Positions 1 through 7,665 of a stretch of DNA of 64,000 bases are shown one piece after another; positions within the stretch are counted from its first letter, which is position 1, and each line of letters starts with the position of its first letter. The stretch is from Labilibaculum filiforme (GTDB lineage: Bacteria; Bacteroidota; Bacteroidia; Bacteroidales; Marinifilaceae). Both the position numbers and the translations under genes were made by a program. The stretch is from NCBI RefSeq assembly GCF_002843315.1, contig NZ_MVDD01000022.1, positions 1 to 64,000 of the forward strand, read 5' to 3'. The notes under the pieces were generated by a model, which saw nothing but the letters and a program-made list of their open reading frames with translations, had not been told where the DNA came from and searched no databases.

Positions 1-770
1 GCACTCCAAAAGTAACCTTTGCGACTTCCTTTATCGCCGTCTAATACGGTATGATAGGTTTCATCGAAATGGATATAAGGATCTGCAAGAATAGCATCCT
101 TAAGGTGTGGAGTCAATCTATCGAGCAGATCCGCTGATTTTTCAATTAAGCCATGAACAGTTGCTTTGGGGATATCAATGCCCAGCTCGTTCAAGTATTT
201 CATAATGCGTTCTACGGGCATGCCGTACACATATCTTTGTTGAATTAAGTGTGCCAATATCGAGCTATCGAAGTTGGAGTTCTGAAATGGCGCCACTGGA
301 GCTTTTCCTTCAAAAATGTTATCACCCATCCGATATTTCTTGCAACGATAAATATGTTTGATCAGTCGGGGTGGTATATATGTATACCTTATCACGTCAC
401 GGTGAAACAAGTAAACAGCAACTTTTTCGTCAAAGTCGGCATCGCAAGGCAGTACATCTTCAACAAGCTCTTCTATATTATCGTAAACCTTTCGTTTAGC
501 ACCATTATTACCTCTTTCTTTTGGGGAGAGAGCTGGTTTTTTATCGACTGCAACAGGAGCTGTATATTTACGTTTTTCGGTCTTTTTAGGAAGGTTGATA
601 TTCGCAAATCGCTTCAACTTCTGGGCATCTTTGTCTTTCTCTAAAAGTACTACCTTTAAAGCAGTTAACTCTTTAGCTTGTTCTTCTATGGTTTTAGTCA
701 AAGATGCCAGTACAGCTGTTAATTCTGAAATCTGTTCCTGATAAAAAGCGCTTAACTCTCTGTTTGTCAT
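1..770 (-). CDS. tnpC: IS66-family transposase TnpC (3' end outside window)
   Basis: The minus strand is open from an ATG at 768-770 to the window edge, giving at least 256 residues without a stop. The N-terminus (MTNRELSAFYQEQISELTA) begins a coiled-coil-like helix typical of IS66 transposases. This is followed by a basic linker, a probably degenerate zinc-ribbon segment, and the conserved core beginning PVAPFQNSNFDSSILAHLIQ, then YGMPVERIMKYLNELGIDIP and DPYIHFDETYHTVLDGDKG. The HFDET aspartate is the first catalytic acidic residue of the IS66 DDE domain in family alignments. It lies 74 bp downstream of tnpB, as in other IS66 elements. The remaining catalytic region is outside the window, so intactness cannot be judged. 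Confidence 0.85.
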   Translation of the reverse strand, partial: MTNRELSAFYQEQISELTAVLASLTKTIEEQAKELTALKVVLLEKDKDAQKLKRFANINLPKKTEKRKYTAPVAVDKKPALSPKERGNNGAKRKVYDNIEELVEDVLPCDADFDEKVAVYLFHRDVIRYTYIPPRLIKHIYRCKKYRMGDNIFEGKAPVAPFQNSNFDSSILAHLIQQRYVYGMPVERIMKYLNELGIDIPKATVHGLIEKSADLLDRLTPHLKDAILADPYIHFDETYHTVLDGDKGSRKGYFWS

Positions 771-844
771 GATATAAAGATACAAAAATAGTAGGGTTTT
801 ACCATGCAAAACACATACTATTTTCACATCTTTCACACTCTATA

Positions 845-1207
845 TCAGGCAGTTATCATAGCTTTTAAGCGAAGTTCGTTCAAATTGCTTTTGTGTTTTA
901 TTGAGTTGACGATTTGATCAAGAATAGTACTTTCTACCTCAAAGAAAGGTGCATCGCCTACTTGTTGTGGCAGAGTATAGCAACCCAATTCAAGCTTCTT
1001 GTTGTAAAGAACAAATCCTTCTTTTTGCCATCGTAAAACCTTAATTGATTTACGCGTGCTACCAACAAAAACATAAGCATTGCCATTTAGTGCATCCTTT
1101 TTACCTAAAGTCTTTACCAGATGATAAAGCGAATGAATTCCCTTACGCATATCTACTGGTTCTCGAAAAAAATAAAAACGTGTCGTGGCCGTGAAATTGA
1201 AAATCAT
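845..1207 (-). CDS. tnpB: IS66-family accessory protein TnpB
   Basis: A 120-residue protein with the IS66 Orf2 (TnpB) pattern: an N-terminal strand, then PVDMRKGIHSLYHLV, NAYVFVGSTRKSIKVLRWQK and GFVLYNKKLELG. These match the family core (DMRKG, the lysine-leucine-W-x-GF stretch and the YKRLE-like segment). TnpB is required for transposition of IS66 elements, but its biochemical role is not settled. It lies directly upstream of tnpC on the same strand. Upstream there is only about 130 bp before a terminator-like hairpin, so the tnpA gene seen in three-gene IS66 elements is absent here, as in many Bacteroidota copies. Confidence 0.88.
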   Translation of the reverse strand: MIFNFTATTRFYFFREPVDMRKGIHSLYHLVKTLGKKDALNGNAYVFVGSTRKSIKVLRWQKEGFVLYNKKLELGCYTLPQQVGDAPFFEVESTILDQIVNSIKHKSNLNELRLKAMITA

Positions 1208-1334
1208 ATTACATCCTTTTTATGTGAATTTTAAGAATGTAAAAATCAAAAGTTTTTTCTCAAGAAACTATGCGCTATTGTGGAGACGGATACACAGCGC
1301 CAATTAACGGCAATAAATCTTTCTCAATAAGTTA

Positions 1335-1370
1335 TAAAAAAAACGGAAGCTCCACTATAGGAACTTCCGT
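1335..1370 (-). terminator. Rho-independent terminator of the acd-etf unit
   Basis: Read on the minus strand, ACGGAAG at 1370-1364 pairs with CTTCCGT at 1349-1343, extended by an inner TCC/GGA pairing, and is followed by eight consecutive T. It lies 23 bp past the acyl-CoA dehydrogenase stop codon and before the insertion sequence. Confidence 0.85.
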
Positions 1371-1392
1371 CAATTTTAATTTTATTTAGGTA

Positions 1393-3108
1393 TTATTTCT
1401 TAAAAATACCCAAGTCTTTCAAGTCCGAATTTTGAATGTAATCCAAGTGACCAGCACAAATAGATTTACCCATTTTCACATATACTTCGCATGACTCTTG
1501 ATATTTATCATCACGAGTAGTATCCAATAAAGTAAGATATCCCATAATAATGTAACCTGCCATTTCAACCAAACGACGAGCATGGAAATCTAAGAAATCG
1601 TTATGATCTGCACCTGTATTAATCTCAGTAACTTTTGCAACAGCTTTCTCATACTGCTCCGTCATTCCCTTAAGCATAGTTCTAAGATACTCCAATTGTG
1701 GATTTAAATCGGAAGCTTCGTAATCTCTAATTTGAGTTAGATACTGACCTGTAGTAACTCCACGAACCGCAGCCACAACTTGTAGTTGAGATGTTCCCTC
1801 ATAAATATTCGTAATACGAGCATCACGCACCAATCTTTCAATTGCGTAATCTTTCATATATCCAGACCCTGCGTGAATTTGTAATGAATCGTAAGCAATT
1901 TGATTACAATACTCCGATGCAAATAATTTCAACATTGGAGTTAACACGTCGGCAACTTTTTGGTATTTTTTCATCTCATTTCTCTCCTCCTTGTCTAAAG
2001 AACGATCTTGAGAAATATGATAGTAACATTTGTAAACATCAACCATACGGCATGTTTCATACAACATAGAACGAGAAGCATTCAACTTCGCTTCCATATT
2101 GGTTAACATTTCGTATACTGCAGGAAATTTAATAATTGCCTTGCCAAACTGGCGACGCTCTTTTGCATAAGCCAAACCTTCACGATATGCAGCTTCAGCA
2201 ATACCAACAGATTGAGCTCCAACACCTAAGCGTGCACCATTCATTAATGACATTACGTATTTAATCAATCCCATTTTACGATCTCCAACCAATTCTGCAG
2301 GAGCATGAGTAAATACCAATTCACAGGTTGGAGATCCGATAATACCCATTTTGTGTTCGATACGACGAACTTTAACAGCCATATGTTTTTTGTCGTAGAT
2401 AAACATAGACAATCCACGACCATCATTGGTTCCTTCTTCAGAACGAGCTAAAACTAACGCAACCTCGCCATCACCATTGGTAATAAAACGTTTCACTCCG
2501 TCTAAATACCACTGATCTTCTTTAGCATTATAAGTAGCTTTTAATTGAACAGCTTGCAAATCGGAACCTGCATCCGGCTCTGTTAAATCCATAGCTGCTG
2601 TAGCTCCTTTAGCAAAACGTGGCAGGTAATTCATTTTTTGCTCTTTTGAAGCAAATTCGTGAATCGTTTCTGCACAATCCTGAAGTCCCCAAATATTAGC
2701 GAAGCCAGCATCTGCACGAGATACCAACTCTGCTGCCATTACGTAAGGTACTAAAGGAAAATTTAAACCATCGTACTCACGAGGTAAACTCATTCCAATC
2801 AATCCAGCTTTTGTTAAAGCATCATGATTCTCTTGAGTTCCTCTTGCATAAATTACACGATCGTTTACTACTTTTGGTCCTTCCTGATCAACACTCTCTG
2901 CATTAGGATCAATAATATCTCCACAAATCTCACCTACAATTTCCAAGGTGCGATCGTAAGAATCCATTGCATCTTCAAAATCAAGAGGTGCGTAATCGTA
3001 TGTTTCTTTATCTTCGAAGTTGCGCTCTTTAAGGGCAACAATTTTTTTCATTAACGGATGATCCAAGTGGAACTTCAAATCATCATTATCATTATAGAAA
3101 TTAGCCAT
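1393..3108 (-). CDS. Acyl-CoA dehydrogenase (long form, 571 aa)
   Basis: FAD-dependent acyl-CoA dehydrogenase that would oxidise acyl-CoA to trans-2-enoyl-CoA and pass electrons to electron-transfer flavoprotein. Visible family signatures are MDLTEPDAGSDL (FAD/substrate region), the GVKRFITNGD segment, an RRQFGKAI motif, and ERLVRDARITNIYEGTSQLQ near residue 425, whose IYEGT glutamate is the usual catalytic base. At 571 residues it is about 190 longer than classical short/medium-chain enzymes; the extra C-terminal helical part (after about residue 450) is found in very-long-chain-type and many Bacteroidota enzymes. It is last in a minus-strand unit after etfB and etfA, which supplies its electron acceptor. 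The chain-length preference cannot be read from the sequence. Confidence 0.93.
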   Translation of the reverse strand: MANFYNDNDDLKFHLDHPLMKKIVALKERNFEDKETYDYAPLDFEDAMDSYDRTLEIVGEICGDIIDPNAESVDQEGPKVVNDRVIYARGTQENHDALTKAGLIGMSLPREYDGLNFPLVPYVMAAELVSRADAGFANIWGLQDCAETIHEFASKEQKMNYLPRFAKGATAAMDLTEPDAGSDLQAVQLKATYNAKEDQWYLDGVKRFITNGDGEVALVLARSEEGTNDGRGLSMFIYDKKHMAVKVRRIEHKMGIIGSPTCELVFTHAPAELVGDRKMGLIKYVMSLMNGARLGVGAQSVGIAEAAYREGLAYAKERRQFGKAIIKFPAVYEMLTNMEAKLNASRSMLYETCRMVDVYKCYYHISQDRSLDKEERNEMKKYQKVADVLTPMLKLFASEYCNQIAYDSLQIHAGSGYMKDYAIERLVRDARITNIYEGTSQLQVVAAVRGVTTGQYLTQIRDYEASDLNPQLEYLRTMLKGMTEQYEKAVAKVTEINTGADHNDFLDFHARRLVEMAGYIIMGYLTLLDTTRDDKYQESCEVYVKMGKSICAGHLDYIQNSDLKDLGIFKK

Positions 3109-3170
3109 TTCTTTGGATGTTTTATTGTTAAAATTTAAAGCGATTAGTAAACACCATTACCTTCATCAGG

Positions 3171-4190
3171 TTACTTAGTATTTTCCTTGTATTGCTTAAT
3201 CATTTTTGGAATCACATCAGCAATATCACCTGTAATAACATAGTCGGCGAAATTGTTTATTGGTGCATTCTTATCGGTATTAATTGCAATTACCATTGAT
3301 GATTCTTCCATACCAGCAGTATGTTGAATCTGTCCTGAAATACCACAAGCAATATAAAGTTTTGGACGAACGGTAACCCCTGTTTGCCCAATTTGGCGCT
3401 CATGGGCAGCATAACCAGCATCAACAGCAGCACGAGAAGCTCCCACTTCTGCACCAATAACATCCGCTAATTCATACAATTTATCGAAATTCTCTTTAGA
3501 ACCAACTCCGTATCCACCAGCAATAATAATACCTGCATTTTTGATGTTTACTTTTGAAGCCTCCATATGACGCTCGATCACTTTCACTACAAAATCTTCA
3601 GCACTTACATATTTTTCAACATCCAATTGCTTTACTTTCCCTTTGTACGCTTCCGATCTGATTTCCTTTTTCATTACGCCCTCACGAACGGTAGCCATTT
3701 GCGGACGACAATCAGGATTGATAATGGTAGCTACAATATTTCCACCAAAAGCTGGACGAATTTGATACAATAGATCCTTATATACTTTATTGTTTTTCTT
3801 GTCTTCATGATCACCAATAATCAAACTGGTACAATCAGCTGTTAAACCTGAATGAAGAGCTGAAGAAACACGAGGTCCTAAATCACGACCGATGCTAGTA
3901 GCACCCATCAAAGCTACTTGCGGTTTTTCATCCCCAAATAATTTCACAATAATTGCTGTGTGAGGCAATGTAGTGTATGGATACAAACGCTTATCACTAG
4001 CAATCCAAACAGTATCTACACCATAAGGCATAATTTGCTTCTCAACACCCTTAAGATCAGCTCCAATTACGATAGCTTCTAACTCACACTTTAAATCGTC
4101 AGCTAGTTTTCTACCTTTGGTTAAAAGTTCAAGGCTTACATCTGCAACCTGTCCCTCTTCTATTTCACAATATACAAATACGTTGTTCAC
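3171..4190 (-). CDS. etfA: Electron-transfer flavoprotein alpha subunit
   Basis: A 339-residue EtfA that carries the FAD of the ETF heterodimer. The C-terminal FAD-binding domain is clear: GASRAAVDAGYAAHERQIGQ, TGVTVRPKLYIACGISGQIQ, HTAGMEESSMVIAINTDKNA, then the closing TGDIADVIPK segment. The N-terminal half has the ETF alpha/beta fold with the GATSIGRDLGPRVS stretch and TADCTSL. It lies between etfB and the acyl-CoA dehydrogenase and is very probably co-transcribed with both. Whether this ETF feeds a quinone oxidoreductase or takes part in flavin-based bifurcation cannot be told from this locus alone. Confidence 0.95.
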   Translation of the reverse strand: MNNVFVYCEIEEGQVADVSLELLTKGRKLADDLKCELEAIVIGADLKGVEKQIMPYGVDTVWIASDKRLYPYTTLPHTAIIVKLFGDEKPQVALMGATSIGRDLGPRVSSALHSGLTADCTSLIIGDHEDKKNNKVYKDLLYQIRPAFGGNIVATIINPDCRPQMATVREGVMKKEIRSEAYKGKVKQLDVEKYVSAEDFVVKVIERHMEASKVNIKNAGIIIAGGYGVGSKENFDKLYELADVIGAEVGASRAAVDAGYAAHERQIGQTGVTVRPKLYIACGISGQIQHTAGMEESSMVIAINTDKNAPINNFADYVITGDIADVIPKMIKQYKENTK

Positions 4191-4221
4191 GGTTTCAATT
4201 TTTTAAATTCCACTTTTACAG

Positions 4222-4296
4222 CGAACAGTAAGCAGTACACAGTACAGTTCAAAATAACTGACAACTGATAACTTGCAACTGTAAACTGGTTAACTG
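4222..4296. repeat. Short CAGT/ACTG-rich repeat in the etfB-etfA gap
   Basis: The spacer between etfB and etfA holds many close copies of ACAGT/GCAGT on one side and AACTG on the other (for example agcagtacacagtacagtt, then aactgacaactgataactt). The halves are partly complementary and could fold into a long imperfect hairpin in the etfB-etfA message. Similar CAGTT-type simple repeats are scattered in Bacteroidota genomes; I see no coding potential. Confidence 0.5.
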
Positions 4297-5172
4297 CTAT
4301 CCGATAGTATGGTTAGCGATTAATTCTTTCATTAACTCGCCCATATCAGCATCAGTTGGTTCCAAAACCTTTGCCTCTTTAGCCTGAAAAACTACATTTT
4401 CAATAGCTTTCACCTTCGTAGGAGATCCAGTTAAACCAAGCTCTTCGGCCTTAGTTTCGATATCATTTACACTCCATTCGCCAATATTTAAATAAGGACG
4501 ATTATTATGAAGTAAAGTATAATCTTCGGAAGCATCCTGCATTTCGGAAACCGCTCTTGCATGCTTATATTTCATTACATATTTAGCATTACGAGGACGA
4601 CATTCTGGAGCCGAAGCATTCACCGTTACCACCATAGGCAAAGTTCCTTCAACAATCTCAATACCACGTTCTAAACGACGTTTTATCACAATCTTTCCCT
4701 TTTCGGCAGAAACAATATCCTCGGCATAAGTAATTTGAGGAAACCCTAGCTTTTCAGCCACCTGAGGTCCCACCTGAGCAGTATCTCCATCAATTGCCTG
4801 ACGTCCAGCAATAATAATATCAATTTTACCCATTTTTTTTAGGGTACAAGAAAGTGCGTAGGATGTAGCCAAAGTATCAGAGCCAGCAAAAGCACGATCC
4901 GATAAAAGAATACCATTATCTGCACCGCGGTATAAACCTTCACGAATAATTTCTGCAGCTCTACCAGGTCCCATAGTTAAAAGAGTAACTTCTGTTCCAG
5001 CGTACTTATCTTTTAAACGCAAAGCTTGCTCAAGCGCATTTAAATCTTCAGGATTGAAGATCGCTGGTAATACAGCTCTATTCACAGTTCCATCGGCTTT
5101 CATCGCATCTTTCCCAACATTTCTGGTATCGGGAACCTGCTTAGCAAGAACAACAATTTTTAATCCTTTCAT
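4297..5172 (-). CDS. etfB: Electron-transfer flavoprotein beta subunit
   Basis: A 291-residue EtfB. Family features are the N-terminal KIVVLAKQVPDTRNV start, NPEDLNALEQALRLKD, the LTMGPGRAAEIIREGLYRGA segment, and the signature IIAGRQAIDGDTAQVGPQVA around residue 120, followed by VEGTLPMVVTVN. It is slightly longer than many EtfB proteins (about 250-260 residues). It is the first gene of the minus-strand etfB-etfA-acyl-CoA dehydrogenase unit, with a good promoter about 160 bp upstream. Inferred role: with EtfA, carries electrons from acyl-CoA oxidation to the membrane quinone pool, or the reverse in butyrate-type metabolism. Confidence 0.95.
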   Translation of the reverse strand: MKGLKIVVLAKQVPDTRNVGKDAMKADGTVNRAVLPAIFNPEDLNALEQALRLKDKYAGTEVTLLTMGPGRAAEIIREGLYRGADNGILLSDRAFAGSDTLATSYALSCTLKKMGKIDIIIAGRQAIDGDTAQVGPQVAEKLGFPQITYAEDIVSAEKGKIVIKRRLERGIEIVEGTLPMVVTVNASAPECRPRNAKYVMKYKHARAVSEMQDASEDYTLLHNNRPYLNIGEWSVNDIETKAEELGLTGSPTKVKAIENVVFQAKEAKVLEPTDADMGELMKELIANHTIG

Positions 5173-5335
5173 TGTAATATCTATTTTATCTTCTGTAACT
5201 AATTCAGATTTATCGAAAAATAATTGAATGCAAATTGCTAGTAATTATTTTTCATTAAATCATCCAATCACTTATTAATATTTCCTTATTCAGGTTTACT
5301 CTAAAATTGCTGAAATATTCAAAATCAGAGATTAG

Positions 5336-5366
5336 CAAATATAAAGATTAGAGTACTTAAAACAAA
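5336..5366 (-). promoter_or_regulatory. Bacteroidota-type promoter for etfB-etfA-acd
   Basis: On the minus strand TTTG (5366-5363) is followed after 19 bp by TATATTTG (5343-5336), a full match to the Bacteroidota primary sigma consensus TTTG / 19-20 bp / TAnnTTTG. The implied 5' untranslated region is about 155 nt. The match is from reading only; no start-site data. Confidence 0.65.
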
Positions 5367-5579
5367 TCTAGATTGCGAGTTACACAACAGGTCAAATTAA
5401 AAATAAATTAGTATCCCAAAATGAAAAAGCAAGCTCAATAAAAAACACTATTACATACTGATACAGTGCGTTTTAAGTAATACAAACGAAGCCTTTTTTT
5501 ATTTTTCCCCAATCCTATTTTAAATAGAAAATTCCAATTTTCTCGCTTCCAATTTCTTTTCTAACAATAAACCCTTCCC

Positions 5580-5587
5580 TAATTTTG
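5580..5587 (+). promoter_or_regulatory. Possible -7 element for cstA; content of the 5173-5676 gap
   Basis: The 504-bp divergent gap between etfB and cstA holds no gene that I can support. Besides the etfB promoter it contains TAATTTTG at 5580-5587 on the plus strand, a match to the TAnnTTTG element about 90 bp before cstA, but only a weak TTTC-like -33 partner. The rest is A+T-rich sequence. Confidence 0.4.
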
Positions 5588-5676
5588 CAAAAATCAGCTT
5601 ACACTTATACCTCTTTACTAGCCATGAAATAGTATTAAAATTTTAAATTTGTTAATGATAAATAAGACTAAAACAC

Positions 5677-7119
5677 ATGATAACATTTTTAAGCGCAATT
5701 TTAGCATTAGTCCTCGGATACTTTTTCTATGGTAAATTTATGGAACAATTTTTTGGTGCAGATGATACCATTACAACTCCAGCATTACGACTCGAAGATG
5801 GTGTTGACTTTATTCCAATGCCAGCTTGGAAAATGTTTACTATCCAATTCCTTAACATTGCCGGTTTAGGTCCAATTTTCGGTGCTATTTTAGGAGCGAT
5901 GTATGGACCAATGTCATACATTTGGATTGTGTTTGGATGCATATTTATGGGAGCCAGCCACGACTATTTTTCAGGAATGCTTTCCCTACGAAACGAAGGT
6001 GCTAGCTTACCCGAAATCGTAGGCAAATACTTAGGTTCAGGCATTCAAAATTTCATAAGAGTTTTCACTATATTATTACTTTTATTTGTTGGTGTAGCCT
6101 TTGTTACTGGTCCTGCCGGATTACTTACTGATTTTACGGGAGGTGGTTTTAACTGGTGGCTGTATGGAATTTTCGCATATTACATTCTTGCCACTTTACT
6201 ACCAATTAATAAAATTATAGGTAAAATTTATCCTCTTTTTGGAATCGCATTATTACTTATGGCAGTAAGTATTGCTGGAATAATGATATTTAAAGCAACA
6301 ACAGGAACCTTAGTTTTAAACGAAATATCTCTTATCGACCTAAAAAACCTTCATGTAGATCCTACGCAAAACCTCCTTTACCCGATGTTGTTTATTGTAA
6401 TTTCTTGTGGCGCAATTTCAGGATTTCATTCAACACAATCACCAATGATGGCTCGTTGTATGAAAAAGGAAAGTTATGGTAGACCTGTTTTTTACGGCGC
6501 AATGATAGCAGAAGGAATCGTAGCAATAATCTGGGCTACTGCGGCAATGAACTTCTTTGGAAATGCTAATGAGTTAAATTCTACAGTAGCTTCAGGACAC
6601 AATCCTGCCTGGATTGTAAATGAAATATGCAATACTTGGCTTGGAAAAATTGGTGCAGTATTTGCCATTGTTGGTGTAATAGCTTGCCCCATTACTACCG
6701 GTGATACAGCATTCCGAAGCGCACGACTTATAATAGCAGATATCTTTAATTACAAACAAAAGTCAATTAAAAACCGACTATTGGTATCGATCCCATTATT
6801 CACCCTAGGTTTCATTCTTTCCCAACTTGAATTTGCTACTATTTGGAAATATTTGGGTTTATCCAATCAAATTCTTTCTATGGTAATGTTATGGACAGCC
6901 GCTATGTATTTGGCTAAGAATGGCAAAAATCATTTACTCTTAAGTGTTCCAGCTCTATTTATGACAGCAATATGCTTTACTTATCTCCTAGTTGCTCCCA
7001 ATAAAAATGGAGGTCTCGCAATAAATTATCAAGCTAGCGTCTTCTTTGGAATTCTAATTTCGGTCTCCTTATATATTTGGTTTTTGATCCATATCCATAG
7101 AAAACCTATAAAAGGTTAA
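5677..7119 (+). CDS. cstA: CstA-family (carbon starvation) membrane transporter
   Basis: A 480-residue polytopic inner-membrane protein of the CstA family, which in enterobacteria imports pyruvate and/or peptides during carbon limitation. Family hallmarks: NIAGLGPIFGAILGAMYGPM around residue 60, FMGASHDYFSGMLSLRNEGA, then LPEIVGKYLG, the GAISGFHSTQSPMMARC stretch, and CPITTGDTAFRSARL near residue 340. It is shorter than the E. coli protein (about 700 residues) but normal for the short CstA form in anaerobes. I count roughly 12-13 hydrophobic helices. It stands alone, divergent from etfB. The substrate is inferred from family only. Confidence 0.9.
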   Translation: MITFLSAILALVLGYFFYGKFMEQFFGADDTITTPALRLEDGVDFIPMPAWKMFTIQFLNIAGLGPIFGAILGAMYGPMSYIWIVFGCIFMGASHDYFSGMLSLRNEGASLPEIVGKYLGSGIQNFIRVFTILLLLFVGVAFVTGPAGLLTDFTGGGFNWWLYGIFAYYILATLLPINKIIGKIYPLFGIALLLMAVSIAGIMIFKATTGTLVLNEISLIDLKNLHVDPTQNLLYPMLFIVISCGAISGFHSTQSPMMARCMKKESYGRPVFYGAMIAEGIVAIIWATAAMNFFGNANELNSTVASGHNPAWIVNEICNTWLGKIGAVFAIVGVIACPITTGDTAFRSARLIIADIFNYKQKSIKNRLLVSIPLFTLGFILSQLEFATIWKYLGLSNQILSMVMLWTAAMYLAKNGKNHLLLSVPALFMTAICFTYLLVAPNKNGGLAINYQASVFFGILISVSLYIWFLIHIHRKPIKG

Positions 7120-7150
7120 CCCAAAGTTCTTCTAAAAATTATACCAAATG

Positions 7151-7186
7151 AAAAAACCGGAAAACAGTCAATGCTTTTTTCCGGTT
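7151..7186 (-). terminator. Terminator between convergent cstA and DUF3467 gene
   Basis: AACCGGAAAA at 7155-7164 pairs with TTTTCCGGTT at 7177-7186. Read on the minus strand the stem is followed by a T tract (TTTTTTC), so it best serves the DUF3467 gene; in the plus direction the tract is weaker (cctatttt) and termination of cstA is only possible. Confidence 0.75.
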
Positions 7187-7207
7187 CCTATTTTAACTGT
7201 TAATATC

Positions 7208-7531
7208 TTATGCTTCTCCAGTAGGCCCAAAGCTCATGGGCATTACTGTACCTTGTGGACCATGATTTTCTTCTACTTTCACAGATCCATGTAAAGCTTC
7301 AAATTTGCGTATGTTATCTTGTAAAGCAAGCATTAATCTCTTAGCATGTTCTGGTGTAAGAATAATTCTTGATTTCACATCAGCTTTAGGAATTCCAGGC
7401 ATAATTCTCACAAAATCAACAACAAATTCTGAACTTGAATGAGTAATTACAGCAAGATTTGAATATATCCCTTGAGCTACATCCTCTTTCAGCTGAATAT
7501 CTATTTGATTGGATTGTTTTTTATCGTTCAT
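7208..7531 (-). CDS. DUF3467 family protein
   Basis: A 107-residue soluble protein with the DUF3467 pattern: IDIQLKEDVAQGIYSNLAVI, a strand-rich HSSSEFVVDFVRIMPG, KADVKSRIILTPEHAKRL and a final helix LMLALQDNIRKFEALHG. The function is not known. It lies 134 bp downstream of rpoC on the same strand, with a terminator between them, a neighbourhood recurrent in Bacteroidota. The tail beyond residue 90 is glycine- and proline-rich. No signal peptide or membrane segment. Confidence 0.85.
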   Translation of the reverse strand: MNDKKQSNQIDIQLKEDVAQGIYSNLAVITHSSSEFVVDFVRIMPGIPKADVKSRIILTPEHAKRLMLALQDNIRKFEALHGSVKVEENHGPQGTVMPMSFGPTGEA

Positions 7532-7610
7532 GATTGTATTTTAATAATTAGATGAATTGTCTTCCTGCTAAATTATGAAAATATTTGCGAATACGATTCA
7601 ATAGAAAAAT

Positions 7611-7645
7611 AAAAAAGGGTGTTTTCCTACTGAAAACACCCCTTT
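7611..7645 (-). terminator. Rho-independent terminator after rpoC
   Basis: On the minus strand GGTGTTTTC (7640-7632) and GAAAACACC (7626-7618) form a perfect 9-bp stem with a short loop, followed by TTTTTTATTTTT. It ends the long ribosomal protein/RNA polymerase transcript 21 bp past the rpoC stop. Confidence 0.9.
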
Positions 7646-7665
7646 TATATTAGTTAGAGTAACTT

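Larger units (their letters stand above)
1..1302 (-). mobile_element. IS66-family insertion sequence, cut by window edge
   Basis: Two adjacent minus-strand genes encode an IS66 TnpB accessory protein and an IS66 TnpC transposase; the transposase runs off the left edge, so the far terminus is not visible. The near end is probably in the 1265-1302 stretch, which has an imperfect inverted repeat (gcgct at 1272-1276, agcgc at 1296-1300), but without the other end I cannot confirm a terminal repeat or target duplication. No tnpA-like reading frame is seen between tnpB and the acyl-CoA dehydrogenase terminator. The right boundary given is approximate. Confidence 0.7.

Noticed and set aside
249-644. 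Plus-strand open frame of 131 codons inside the left insertion sequence
   Set aside because: It is antisense to a continuous IS66 transposase frame with recognisable family motifs and has no family pattern itself.
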